Under the pieces are notes generated by a model. The model worked only from the letters and a program-made list of their open reading frames with translations, was not told the DNA's origin and ran no database searches. A program made the position numbers and the translations under genes. Positions 1 to 7,561 of a DNA stretch of 38,492 bases are shown here, piece after piece (within the stretch, counting starts at the first letter, position 1; every line of letters begins with the position of its first letter). The DNA is from an uncultured Pelagibacteraceae bacterium (GTDB taxonomy: Bacteria > Pseudomonadota > Alphaproteobacteria > Pelagibacterales > Pelagibacteraceae), in contig CACMDY010000007.1 of assembly GCA_902612605.1 (NCBI GenBank), positions 1 to 38,492 of the forward strand. Direction: 5' to 3'.

Positions 1-445
1 CAATAAGTTTGAAAATGACATAATTACTTTAAAAAAAAATATAAAAAAAAGAAAACCTGAATTTGAAGCTAGCTCAACTTTGTTTCATTCAAAAGCTGAA
101 GTTGAAGGTTTATATGAAAGTTTGAGCAAGCATGCAGCTGTTAATGGATTAGTTATCTCAAAAATACAGAAGAAAAAACCTAAACCAGTTTTAAAAGCTG
201 GAAATGCACAGCAATCTGAAAACAATTTAACAATGGAAATGGTTTCTTATTATAAAATTCCAGTAGATTACGAAATTAAGGGTAATTTTCTTGGATATAT
301 TAAGTTTAAAAGAGCAGTATCTAAACAAAAAAAAATGTTAAATTTTGACAAAGAGACGATAAGTGTAGTACAAAATGATTCAACTGGAGCGATAGTAGCT
401 AAAGGTGAATTAACAATTGTAGGAATGCCAAATGAATTTTTTTAA
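1..445 (+). CDS. pilO: Type IV pilus inner-membrane protein PilO (5' truncated by window edge)
   Basis: The reading frame is open from base 2, so this is the C-terminal ~147 residues of a gene that begins upstream; the internal TTG at 80 is not the real start. PilO forms the periplasmic alignment subcomplex with PilN and PilP, linking the PilQ secretin to the inner-membrane platform. The visible part has the helical segment followed by the ferredoxin-like fold expected of PilO: an E/K-rich helix, 'SKAEVEGLYESLSKHA', then 'YKIPVDYEIKGNFLGYIKF', typical of PilO/GspM-like proteins. Its 3' end overlaps pilP by 14 bases, consistent with the usual pilM-N-O-P-Q order. The assignment rests mainly on this pattern and on gene order. 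The N-terminal transmembrane helix lies outside the window. Confidence 0.8.
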   Translation, partial: NKFENDIITLKKNIKKRKPEFEASSTLFHSKAEVEGLYESLSKHAAVNGLVISKIQKKKPKPVLKAGNAQQSENNLTMEMVSYYKIPVDYEIKGNFLGYIKFKRAVSKQKKMLNFDKETISVVQNDSTGAIVAKGELTIVGMPNEFF

Positions 446-881
446 AATAATAGTTCTTTTATTATTTGCATTAATTAATTCGTTAGCACTAGCTGACGGT
501 CACGATCAAAAGCAAGAAGTTTTAGATAAAGTTAATGAAATTGCTAAAGAATTAGAAAATGAAGAGGAAGTTCCTTTAAATGATCCTTTCGCAGGAAACG
601 AAGGCACAAGTTCAATGTCTGGAAATATTCCTGACGAAGAGCAAGATAATGAATTAAGTTTATACAATTTTAAATTAGCTGGTCTTATATCTGGAAAAGA
701 TCACAGTTATATTTCAATAGCAAATTCTGGAGGAGAAGTTTTGACTTTAACTCTTGGTCAATTTTTAGGAAAAATTCAACTTGTGGATTTAAGATTGACT
801 GAAGCAATTTTTAAAAAAGAAGATGGAAAATTTATGATTATTGATTTTAATAATCAAATCAGAGAGGCAGATGATTATTAA
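432..881 (+). CDS. pilP: Type IV pilus assembly protein PilP
   Basis: The 149-residue protein starts with a hydrophobic export signal (about residues 3-21) followed by an acidic, low-complexity linker and a small C-terminal beta domain (about residues 75-149) that includes 'LYNFKLAGLISG' and 'LTLTLGQFLG'. This is the PilP pattern of a disordered N-terminal arm plus a beta-sandwich that binds the secretin N0 domain. PilP is normally an inner-membrane lipoprotein. Here I see no clear lipobox cysteine, so it may be anchored by an uncleaved helix or be periplasmic. The ATG at 432 lies inside the end of pilO, and the last 11 bases overlap pilQ, which implies translational coupling. Family assignment is helped by gene order; sequence similarity alone is modest. 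Confidence 0.8.
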   Translation: MNFFKIIVLLLFALINSLALADGHDQKQEVLDKVNEIAKELENEEEVPLNDPFAGNEGTSSMSGNIPDEEQDNELSLYNFKLAGLISGKDHSYISIANSGGEVLTLTLGQFLGKIQLVDLRLTEAIFKKEDGKFMIIDFNNQIREADDY

Positions 882-2436
882 AAAGTTTTTTAATATAGTT
901 TTACTATTTACTATTGCACTTACAATTAGTGCTTGTGGTCCAAATTCACAATTTGGGAAAAAATATAACAAACCCTTTAAACATAATACTCCGTTAATAA
1001 AGGACAAAAATGTAGTTGCATCTGGAAAGTCAGAAGTTGCAAAAACTTTAGAGATGGGACCAAAACCTATCGAAGGTGACTCTAGAAAATTAGGTAAAAG
1101 AAAAAAAATTTCATCTGAATCACAGCGAAATTACTTAATAATTTCTGATGACTATCCGTTATTAAAACAAAGAGTTACGTTAAAATTTAAAAACTTAGAT
1201 TACAAAGAAACAATGAAATTAATGGGTAAAATTGGTGAAATTAATATTTTAGTTGGTGATGAGGTAGCTGGTGCAATATCTGCAGAATTAATAGATGTTC
1301 CATGGGATAAAGCTTTTCAAGCATTGCTGGATATGAAAAATTTTGCTTCAGACGTTGATGTAGCTAGTAATTTAATAAGAATACATTCACCAGAAACTTT
1401 AACAGCTCAAGAAACTTACAAATCTGAAAGAGCTCAGGCAGTTAAAAGAAAAGTAGAATTAGAAGATAGCGTTGAACCAATTTATTCAGAAATATTTAGA
1501 CTTTACTATATAACCCCATCACAAGCAAAACAGACGATTGAGGAATTATTTACACAATCTGCAGGTGGCGATAGTTCTTTCACACCAATTCAAATTACTG
1601 AAGAAATAACAACTAGATCAATTATTGTAAGAGGTAAGGAAAAAGATTTAGATGTTGTTGATAAAGTAGTTAAAGAAATTGATATTAGAACTAAACAAGT
1701 TTTAATAGAGGCTTTTATTGTTGAAGCCAACTCAGATTTTGAGAGAGCCCTTGGAACAAGATTAGGTGGTTATTATAATAGAAGTGGAAAAATTTCAGGT
1801 GGTACTGCTGGAACTAGTAGTGGTAGTGCATTTGGAACGGATTTAGATACTGCTGCTGGTTTAGGTGCTGCCACAGATAGTTTAGCTAATTTCCCGGTTA
1901 CAGGAGCAACCAGTGGTATCGGCATATTAAGAAGAACTGGATCCGGAGTTCTTAAAGCCGAAATAACAGCTTTAGAAAGCATGGGTATGGGTAAAACTAT
2001 ATCTAATCCAAAAGTATTTACATTAGATAATCAATTAGCAACTGTAACTCAAGGTGAAGAAATTCCTTATCAAACAACATCAGATGGAACAACCTCTACA
2101 TCATTTAAAGAAGCTGCATTAAAATTAGAGGTTACTCCAAGTATTATTGGTGATGGTAATGTTCTTCTAACAATTAAAGTAAACAACGATACTCCAAATA
2201 GATCTGCCGGGGGAGACGAACCTCCTATTAATAAAATGGAGATTGTAACAAAATTATTGGTTGCTGATGGAGATATTGTTGTAATTGGTGGAATTAAGAA
2301 AAACATTGTTTCTCAAAATAAAAATCAAACTCCAGGTATAGGAAATATGCCTGTAATAGGTAACCTCTTTAAAGGTAAGTCAAATTCTGATAATCTTGAT
2401 GAATTATTGGTATTTATAGCACCAAGAATTTTATAA
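871..2436 (+). CDS. pilQ: Type IV pilus secretin PilQ / MshL-type (outer-membrane lipoprotein)
   Basis: This is the outer-membrane secretin ring through which the pilus fibre exits. I place the start at ATG 871, preceded by AGAGAGG at 862-868, rather than at the upstream in-frame TTG 841, because this gives a clean lipoprotein signal with lipobox 'ISAC' and lipidated Cys22. The 521-residue protein has an STN/N0-like domain (about 100-160, starting near 'RVTLKFKNLDYKETMKLM'), a secretin N1-type domain (about 205-275, 'EIFRLYYITPSQAKQTI') and a C-terminal secretin core with a Gly/Ser-rich segment near 305-340. The end carries the conserved 'MPVIGNLFKG' and 'ELLVFIAPRIL' motifs. It lacks the N-terminal AMIN domains of large PilQ proteins, so it is closer to MshL/PilQ of compact systems. 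The gene overlaps pilP by 11 bases and pilB by one base. Confidence 0.93.
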   Translation: MIIKKFFNIVLLFTIALTISACGPNSQFGKKYNKPFKHNTPLIKDKNVVASGKSEVAKTLEMGPKPIEGDSRKLGKRKKISSESQRNYLIISDDYPLLKQRVTLKFKNLDYKETMKLMGKIGEINILVGDEVAGAISAELIDVPWDKAFQALLDMKNFASDVDVASNLIRIHSPETLTAQETYKSERAQAVKRKVELEDSVEPIYSEIFRLYYITPSQAKQTIEELFTQSAGGDSSFTPIQITEEITTRSIIVRGKEKDLDVVDKVVKEIDIRTKQVLIEAFIVEANSDFERALGTRLGGYYNRSGKISGGTAGTSSGSAFGTDLDTAAGLGAATDSLANFPVTGATSGIGILRRTGSGVLKAEITALESMGMGKTISNPKVFTLDNQLATVTQGEEIPYQTTSDGTTSTSFKEAALKLEVTPSIIGDGNVLLTIKVNNDTPNRSAGGDEPPINKMEIVTKLLVADGDIVVIGGIKKNIVSQNKNQTPGIGNMPVIGNLFKGKSNSDNLDELLVFIAPRIL

Positions 2437-4184
2437 TGATTAATATAAGTAGAGAATCTGAGATTAATTTAATTAATATCTTGATAGATCAAGATATTAT
2501 TTCAGGGAAAGACCTAGCTGAAATAAAAAAAATTTCTAGCGATGGAAATAAATCACAATTAGATGCTGTGTTTGAATTAAATCTAACAGATGAACAAAAA
2601 ATATTAGATTTATTAGTTCATGATCAGTCATTAGATGTTGTAGATTTATCAACAATCGAAGTAACTGAAGAGCTAAAAGCTGTGCTTCCCTCTAATTATA
2701 TAAATATGAATTTTATAGCACCATTTAAAATTGAGGGAAAAGTTCTCCACATTGCAATTTCCGATATTTCAAAATTAAGCCTAATGAGAAATTTAAGAAC
2801 TATAACAAAAATGGATATAGAGTTACATGCCGCAAAAGTTTCAGATATTTCAAATTTTGTAGATAAACTTTTAGCAGATGGTGAAAAAACCATATCTGAT
2901 ATTAGGCAAACGCAAGCTGAAAAAACCAAAACCTTTGATTACGATGTTGATGAACAAGCAGAAGTTTTAGAAAGTCAACCTGAAGAGGATATTGAAGCAA
3001 TTGAAAATGAGTCTGAGGTTATAAAATTTAGTACAGCAGTTGTTGCTGATGCTATTAAATCTGGTGTATCTGATATTCATATTGAACCATATAGATTTTC
3101 ATCAAGAGTAAGATATAGGTTAGATGGTATTCTTACTGAGCAAGAGCATTTCAAAAAATTTTTACACTCAAATTATGGTGCAGTTGTTACAAGATTTAAA
3201 ATTATGGGAAAACTAGACATTGCAGAGAGAAGACTTCCGCAAGATGGTGCCATACCATTTAAAATCGATGGAAAAGTTGTTGATCTTCGTCTTTCTATTT
3301 TGCCAACAGCAACAAATGAAAGAATTGTAATGAGGGTTCTAAACAAAGATGCAGGAGATATAAGTTTAGAACAATTAAATTTTGAAGAAACAGATTTAAA
3401 AAATTTAAGAAAAGCAATTCATGGTACACAGGGATTAGTACTCGTAACAGGCCCCACCGGATCAGGAAAAACAACGACACTATACAGTATTTTAAAAGAA
3501 GTTTCTCAACCCCATTTAAATATATTAACTGCTGAAGATCCAGTTGAGTATGAATTGGATGGTGTCGGACAAGTTCAAATTAAAGATGATATTGGTTTTA
3601 ATTTTGCAACAGCTTTAAGATCATTTTTAAGACAAGACCCCGAAATAATTTTAGTTGGAGAGATGAGGGATAAAGAAACAGTTGATATTGGTTTAAAAGC
3701 AGCACTAACAGGACACTTGGTTTTTAGTACACTTCACACAAATGACGCGCCAAGCACAATCACAAGATTACAAAACATGGGAACTCCAGATTATTTAATT
3801 AGTGCGGCTGTCAGTTTGGTTTTGGCACAAAGATTAGCAAGAAAAACTTGTACAGAGTGTAGAGAACCAGATAATGACATTACTCCAAAAGCTTTAGCTG
3901 ATTTAGGTTTTACAGTTGAACAGGCTTCAAGAGCAAAAGTTCAAAAAGGAAAAGGTTGTGCGAAATGTAAAGATAGTGGATACAAAGGCCGAATGGGTAT
4001 TTATGAAATTTTAAATGTTACTAAGCCTATCAAAGAAGCAATTTTAAGAAAAGCCACAACACCAGAGCTAAAAGAAATTGCTGCTAATGAAGGTTTTAGA
4101 ACTATGCAAGATATGGGAAGAGAGCTTATATTAACTGGAGACTTAAATTTCAGGGAGTTTGATAGAGTTCTTTCAATGGATTAA
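2436..4184 (+). CDS. pilB: Type IV pilus extension ATPase PilB (GspE family)
   Basis: PilB is the hexameric cytoplasmic ATPase that powers pilin polymerisation. The 582-residue protein has an N-terminal MshE/GspE-N-like region (about 1-150), an acidic linker (150-190) and the secretion-ATPase core. Visible motifs are Walker A 'GPTGSGKT' (339-346), the Asp box 'TAEDPVEYELDG' (365-376), a Walker B-type 'ILVGEMRD' (405-412, Glu409), the His box 'GHLVFSTLHTN' (426-436), and a four-cysteine zinc site at Cys472, Cys475, Cys508 and Cys511. The zinc site is typical of PilB/GspE rather than PilT. The ATG overlaps the pilQ stop as TAATG, and pilC follows after 3 bases. The matching retraction ATPase PilT is not in this window. 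Confidence 0.96.
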   Translation: MINISRESEINLINILIDQDIISGKDLAEIKKISSDGNKSQLDAVFELNLTDEQKILDLLVHDQSLDVVDLSTIEVTEELKAVLPSNYINMNFIAPFKIEGKVLHIAISDISKLSLMRNLRTITKMDIELHAAKVSDISNFVDKLLADGEKTISDIRQTQAEKTKTFDYDVDEQAEVLESQPEEDIEAIENESEVIKFSTAVVADAIKSGVSDIHIEPYRFSSRVRYRLDGILTEQEHFKKFLHSNYGAVVTRFKIMGKLDIAERRLPQDGAIPFKIDGKVVDLRLSILPTATNERIVMRVLNKDAGDISLEQLNFEETDLKNLRKAIHGTQGLVLVTGPTGSGKTTTLYSILKEVSQPHLNILTAEDPVEYELDGVGQVQIKDDIGFNFATALRSFLRQDPEIILVGEMRDKETVDIGLKAALTGHLVFSTLHTNDAPSTITRLQNMGTPDYLISAAVSLVLAQRLARKTCTECREPDNDITPKALADLGFTVEQASRAKVQKGKGCAKCKDSGYKGRMGIYEILNVTKPIKEAILRKATTPELKEIAANEGFRTMQDMGRELILTGDLNFREFDRVLSMD

Positions 4185-4187
4185 TAA

Positions 4188-5429
4188 ATGTCCTCTGAAA
4201 CATTTACATACAAAGGTATTTCTGCTGGAAAATATATAGAGGGGGAAATAGAAGCCCTTAACCAAGAAGAAGCGTCTTATAAGTTAAAAGAGCAAAAGAT
4301 AATAATCACCAATTTAGTCAAAACCAAAAAGAAAAAAGCAGCAAAAGAAAAAGGTAAAAAAAGTAGTTTTTCATTCGGAAAGAAGAAAGTATCACCTCAA
4401 GATGTGATGATTTTCTCAAAACAGTTTGCAACAATGGTCAAGGCAGGTCTTCCAATATTAAATGTTCTTTCTATGCTTCGTGATCAAATTGAGCACCCAA
4501 CAATGAAGGAAATTATTGAAGATATAAGAAAAAGTTTAGAGGGGGGTGTAACTTTATCTAAATGTTTTGAAAAATATCCTAAAATTTTCGATAATATTTA
4601 TATAAACTTAATCAAGGCAGGAGAAGCGAGCGGTAAGTTAGATGTTTTTTTACTTAAATTGGTAGACTCACTTGAGAAAAGAGAGAAAGTAAAAAAGAAA
4701 ATCAAAAGTGCATTAACTTATCCCGTAGTGATGTTTGTTGTTGCTATTACAGTTATGGTTTTCATGTTAATAAAAGTTGTTCCAATTTTTGCTGAAATGT
4801 ATGAGGGTATGGGAGTAGCTTTACCAACTCCGACAGCGGTTATTATGAATGCTAGTAATTTTATGAGAGGAGCAGGCGGTTTGACTTTAGCTATAGTTTG
4901 TATAATTGGTTTTGCTTTATTTAAATATACAACAACAAAAATACCAGCTGTAAGATATAAATGGCACAATAGAGTTTTAAAAATGCCTGTATTTGGAGAT
5001 ATGATTTTAAAATCATTAATTGCAAGAATATCTCTGATTATGGGTAATCTTAGTTCTGCAGGTGTAAACTTGCTTGAGAGTATAGAAATTGCAAAACAAG
5101 TAAGTAATAATGATGTGGTTACTCAAGCTTTGGAAAATGTAAAAAAAGGTGTTTTCTCTGGTGATACTCTAACAAAATTATTTTTAAAAGAACCAGTGTT
5201 CCCTCCAACTTTTAGTCAGCTTATATCAGTTGGTGAACAAACTGGTAACTTGGATGAAATGTTTACATCAGTGTCGGCTTACTATGAAGAAGAGTTTGAT
5301 ACAGCTGTAGATAATATGTCGAGTTTAATTGAACCCATCATGATAGTATTTATGGGTACTATGATTGGTGGTTTGATGATAGCGATGTATTCACCGATCT
5401 TTAATGTTGGTGCAATTATAGGTCAATAA
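4188..5429 (+). CDS. pilC: Type IV pilus inner-membrane platform protein PilC (GspF family)
   Basis: PilC is the polytopic platform that couples the PilB motor to pilin insertion. The 413-residue protein has an N-terminal cytoplasmic segment with a Lys-rich linker (about 45-68), then two repeated T2SSF domains. The first begins near residue 72 ('DVMIFSKQFATMVKAGLPIL') and the second near residue 280 ('LIMGNLSSAGVNLLESI'). Membrane segments lie near 175-200, 228-248 and 385-408; the last contains 'MIGGLMIAMYSPIF'. Length and architecture match the family. It is the last gene of the pil operon here: its 3' end overlaps the convergent rsbW-like gene by 7 bases and there is no GC-rich terminator, so transcripts from the two strands probably overlap. 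Confidence 0.95.
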   Translation: MSSETFTYKGISAGKYIEGEIEALNQEEASYKLKEQKIIITNLVKTKKKKAAKEKGKKSSFSFGKKKVSPQDVMIFSKQFATMVKAGLPILNVLSMLRDQIEHPTMKEIIEDIRKSLEGGVTLSKCFEKYPKIFDNIYINLIKAGEASGKLDVFLLKLVDSLEKREKVKKKIKSALTYPVVMFVVAITVMVFMLIKVVPIFAEMYEGMGVALPTPTAVIMNASNFMRGAGGLTLAIVCIIGFALFKYTTTKIPAVRYKWHNRVLKMPVFGDMILKSLIARISLIMGNLSSAGVNLLESIEIAKQVSNNDVVTQALENVKKGVFSGDTLTKLFLKEPVFPPTFSQLISVGEQTGNLDEMFTSVSAYYEEEFDTAVDNMSSLIEPIMIVFMGTMIGGLMIAMYSPIFNVGAIIGQ

Positions 5430-5851
5430 TTTATTTTTTTTGACAAAATTAAATGGTTGATCCAAGGCTTTTCACCTTCTTTAAATACAACTGCATCCAT
5501 TATTTGTTGAATAAAAAAAGTTCCAAGTCCGCCTGGTTTAATATCATCAATTTTTCTATGTCGAATTTTATCTTTTTCAACTGGTCTTCCTTTATCAAAA
5601 AATCCAATTTCTAAATTACCATTTGCTAAAGAAATTTTTATCTCCATTTTATCCTCAGTATCCTCACCTTGATAAGCATGTTTAACAATATTCTGGGCTG
5701 CTTCTGCTATCGCTAGTACTAATTCGTCTTTTAAATCTTGTTCAATATTTACTTTTTCAAAAACTTCTCTTGAAAAACTTCTTACATCTTTAAGGCTAGA
5801 TGAACTTACAACAAAATCTCTCTGTTCTGATATTTGAGCAAGATTATTCAT
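5423..5851 (-). CDS. RsbW/SpoIIAB-like anti-sigma-type serine kinase (HATPase_c_2)
   Basis: The 142-residue protein is a single GHKL ATPase domain of the RsbW/SpoIIAB kind, which phosphorylates a STAS antagonist and binds an output protein in the alternative state. The N box is 'EAAQNIVKHAY' (Glu50, Asn54, His57), the G1 box is 'DKGRP' (Asp86) and the G2 box is 'PGGLGTFFI' (106-114). It lies 3 bases downstream of the STAS gene on the same strand, the standard rsbV-rsbW order. A phosphatase partner (Amt-PP2C) is encoded 1.7 kb away on the other strand. Its output target is not visible in the window. It could hold a sigma factor, or a non-sigma partner, since SAR11 genomes are known to encode very few sigma factors. 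Confidence 0.88.
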   Translation of the reverse strand: MNNLAQISEQRDFVVSSSSLKDVRSFSREVFEKVNIEQDLKDELVLAIAEAAQNIVKHAYQGEDTEDKMEIKISLANGNLEIGFFDKGRPVEKDKIRHRKIDDIKPGGLGTFFIQQIMDAVVFKEGEKPWINHLILSKKINY

Positions 5852-5854
5852 TAT

Positions 5855-6154
5855 TTATCCTAAGTTTAAAATTTGTTCTAGTTTTGCCATCATAATAACT
5901 TTCAAAACTGACTTGCTAATATCTTTTAAAATAACTTTTGTTCCAAGTTCGGTTGCTTTTTGATGACTTTCAATCAAAACTGAGATGCCTGATGAGTCCA
6001 TATACTGAACTTCTTTTAAATTTAGATGAACTTCTTTTTTTGCCTCTATTAAAGGCATTATAATTTCTTTTGCTTTTTCTGTTACGTCCATATCAATTTC
6101 ACCATCAAGGTGAACAATTGATATTCCGCCTTCTTCTGTAACTTTGTATGACAT
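5855..6154 (-). CDS. RsbV/SpoIIAA-like STAS anti-sigma-factor antagonist
   Basis: The 99-residue protein is one STAS domain. The segment 'YMDSSGISVL' (51-60) carries the conserved phospho-acceptor serine of RsbV/SpoIIAA proteins (Ser54 or Ser55 within DSSG). The N-terminal strands ('GGISIVHLDGEIDMD') and the length are typical. In the known mechanism the unphosphorylated form binds the RsbW kinase and frees the kinase's target; the kinase phosphorylates it and a PP2C phosphatase resets it. It is the first gene of a two-gene minus-strand operon with the RsbW-like kinase. A 15-bp inverted repeat lies 21-35 bases upstream of its start (6174-6188) and could be an operator. Confidence 0.9.
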   Translation of the reverse strand: MSYKVTEEGGISIVHLDGEIDMDVTEKAKEIIMPLIEAKKEVHLNLKEVQYMDSSGISVLIESHQKATELGTKVILKDISKSVLKVIMMAKLEQILNLG

Positions 6155-6173
6155 AAATATTGATATTTATTAA

Positions 6174-6188
6174 ATTTCACTGTGAAAT
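6174..6188. promoter_or_regulatory. Inverted repeat, candidate operator between rsbV-like and pilin genes
   Basis: ATTTCAC-T-GTGAAAT is a perfect inverted repeat with 7-bp arms and a 1-base centre. It sits 20 bases upstream of the STAS gene start (- strand) and about 108 bases upstream of the pilin start (+ strand), inside the divergent intergenic region. It lacks a T-tract and is not near a gene end, so a terminator is unlikely. No regulator is identified. Confidence 0.35.
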
Positions 6189-6230
6189 CAACAAAAATGA
6201 CCCATTTTGAATAGATTTCATATATAGATA

Positions 6231-6260
6231 TTGACTTTCAAGAGATATAATTATTATGTA
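6231..6260 (+). promoter_or_regulatory. Candidate promoter of the prepilin gene
   Basis: TTGACT at 6231-6236 resembles a -35 box, with TATGTA at 6255-6260 (18-base spacer) as a weak -10. A better -10 sequence, TATAAT at 6246-6251, lies in between but lacks a good -35 at the right distance. Either would give a leader of roughly 30-40 bases before ATG 6297. AT-rich DNA makes such matches common. Confidence 0.3.
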
Positions 6261-6296
6261 TATACATATTTTTTATTTAAAATAGGAACACAAATT

Positions 6297-6788
6297 ATGA
6301 AAAAAAATAATAAAGGTTTTACACTTATAGAATTATTAGTTGTTGTAGCCATTATCGGTATTCTTGCTGCTGTTGGAGTAGTTGCTTATTCTGGATATAC
6401 ATCAAGTGCGAAAAAGTCTGGAGCAAAGTCTAACCATGCAACAGTTGTTAAATACATAGCTGCAGAATTACAAAAATGTAATATTGGAGAGAGTTCTGCA
6501 ATGAAAGATAAAGCTGGTGCTGATAAATTAACTTGTAGCAGCAGAACATCAGCTGGAGAAGTAAGTAAAGCAGCGGCCGCAGCATTATCTGAATTTAAAA
6601 ACTCATATGGAACAACTGGTGGTTCTGGAGCAGCAATTTTTGATGAAGCAAAATTTGATGCAAAAGCTAATTGTACAACAGATACGCAAGGCAGAACAAA
6701 TGTAAAAAGTACTGCTAGTCAGGTTACTGTTTCAACATGTACTGCTAGTGGGGAAGATCCACTGAACGATACTCTTCTTATTGAATAA
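6297..6788 (+). CDS. pilA: Type IV prepilin (major pilin-like, N-methylation signal)
   Basis: I choose ATG 6297 because it leaves a short basic leader ending in Gly7 followed by Phe8-Thr-Leu-Ile-Glu12, the classic PilD cleavage site, then the hydrophobic N-terminal helix ('LLVVVAIIGILAAVGVVAY'). AGGA lies at 6284-6287. The 163-residue precursor matches a short type IVa pilin and has four cysteines in the globular part ('LQKC', 'KLTC', 'ANC', 'STC') that could make two disulfides. It lies just after the pilOPQBC genes, separated only by the divergent rsbVW-like pair. It could be the major pilin or a competence pilin. The stop overlaps an alternative TTG start of the next gene, suggesting co-transcription. 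Confidence 0.9.
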   Translation: MKKNNKGFTLIELLVVVAIIGILAAVGVVAYSGYTSSAKKSGAKSNHATVVKYIAAELQKCNIGESSAMKDKAGADKLTCSSRTSAGEVSKAAAAALSEFKNSYGTTGGSGAAIFDEAKFDAKANCTTDTQGRTNVKSTASQVTVSTCTASGEDPLNDTLLIE

Positions 6789-6819
6789 AAGTAAAACTTT
6801 TGTTTTGAAAAGTTCTTTT

Positions 6820-7239
6820 ATGACTACTAAAAGCTCTGGGTTCTCACTCATTGAGCTTTTGGTGGTAGTAGCAATACTAGGAATAATATCAGCTATAGGA
6901 ATTGTTAGTTACAACGGTTACGTTGGAGCATCTAAAAAAAAATCTGCAGAAAATATAATGATGCAAATATCATTAGCTCAATCAGAGTATTACTCAGATA
7001 ACGATACTTATTTCTTTACCAAAACTTGTAATATCACAGGAAAATCAGATCCATCAAATGAAATTGAGAAAGAATTATTAGGTGAAGCAGATGTTATAGT
7101 TGAGAAAGTGGGCTATGAATTTTGTGTTGAAGCCTTTTCAGATGGATACAAAATTAAAACTGAGGAACAAGAAACATCAAAACCATGCATTATGACTTAT
7201 ACTCATAAATCAGTTCTTGATAAGAACACTAACTGTTAA
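6820..7239 (+). CDS. Second type IV prepilin-like protein
   Basis: The 139-residue protein begins at ATG 6820 with leader 'MTTKSSG' and cleavage motif Gly7-Phe8-Ser-Leu-Ile-Glu, then a hydrophobic helix ('LLVVVAILGIISAIGIVSY'). This matches PilE/PilA-type prepilins. An in-frame TTG at 6781 would extend it by 13 residues, but the ATG gives the normal leader length. There are four cysteines in the mature domain, including one at the very C-terminus. It follows the first prepilin by 31 bases. The globular domains look unrelated beyond the helix, so it is probably a minor pilin or an alternative major pilin rather than a recent duplicate. Confidence 0.87.
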   Translation: MTTKSSGFSLIELLVVVAILGIISAIGIVSYNGYVGASKKKSAENIMMQISLAQSEYYSDNDTYFFTKTCNITGKSDPSNEIEKELLGEADVIVEKVGYEFCVEAFSDGYKIKTEEQETSKPCIMTYTHKSVLDKNTNC

Positions 7240-7248
7240 ATTATTAAA

Positions 7249-7494
7249 ATGGACTTCAATAAATATGTTGAACAAGTTAAATTGGTCTTCTCAGGAGAGC
7301 TTTCAAAAAACTTTAAAATCTATGCAACCGCAAGTTTAGCATGGATACTATTCATAGGATACCTAACCTGGTGGAATGGTTTAAGAAGTCCCATGCTGGA
7401 TAAAAGTTTTAGATGGGATGAGTGGTTTTGGTTTGGGATTGTTCCAGCTATATCTCCTTATCTATTTTATTTTATCTGGAAAAAAAAAGATTAA
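7249..7494 (+). CDS. Small two-helix membrane protein, function unknown
   Basis: The 81-residue protein has a charged N-terminus (about 1-24), two predicted transmembrane segments (about 26-42, 'ATASLAWILFIGYLTWW', and 59-75, 'FWFGIVPAISPYLFYFIW') and a short KKKD tail. It is rich in tryptophan. I do not recognise a family. It starts 9 bases after the second prepilin and precedes the Amt-phosphatase gene by 67 bases, so it could belong to the pilin transcript. The hydrophobic pattern is too regular to be a random frame, and no better frame covers this stretch. Confidence 0.7.
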   Translation: MDFNKYVEQVKLVFSGELSKNFKIYATASLAWILFIGYLTWWNGLRSPMLDKSFRWDEWFWFGIVPAISPYLFYFIWKKKD

Positions 7495-7561
7495 CTAACC
7501 TATTTTGACCATCTACTTTCTGTTATGAACTTTAAAATAAATATAACCTTAAGAGGATAAA

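Noticed and set aside
80..445. Starting pilO at the internal TTG 80
   Set aside because: The frame is open to base 2 and the PilO-like helix is already running before position 80, so the gene simply enters from outside the window.
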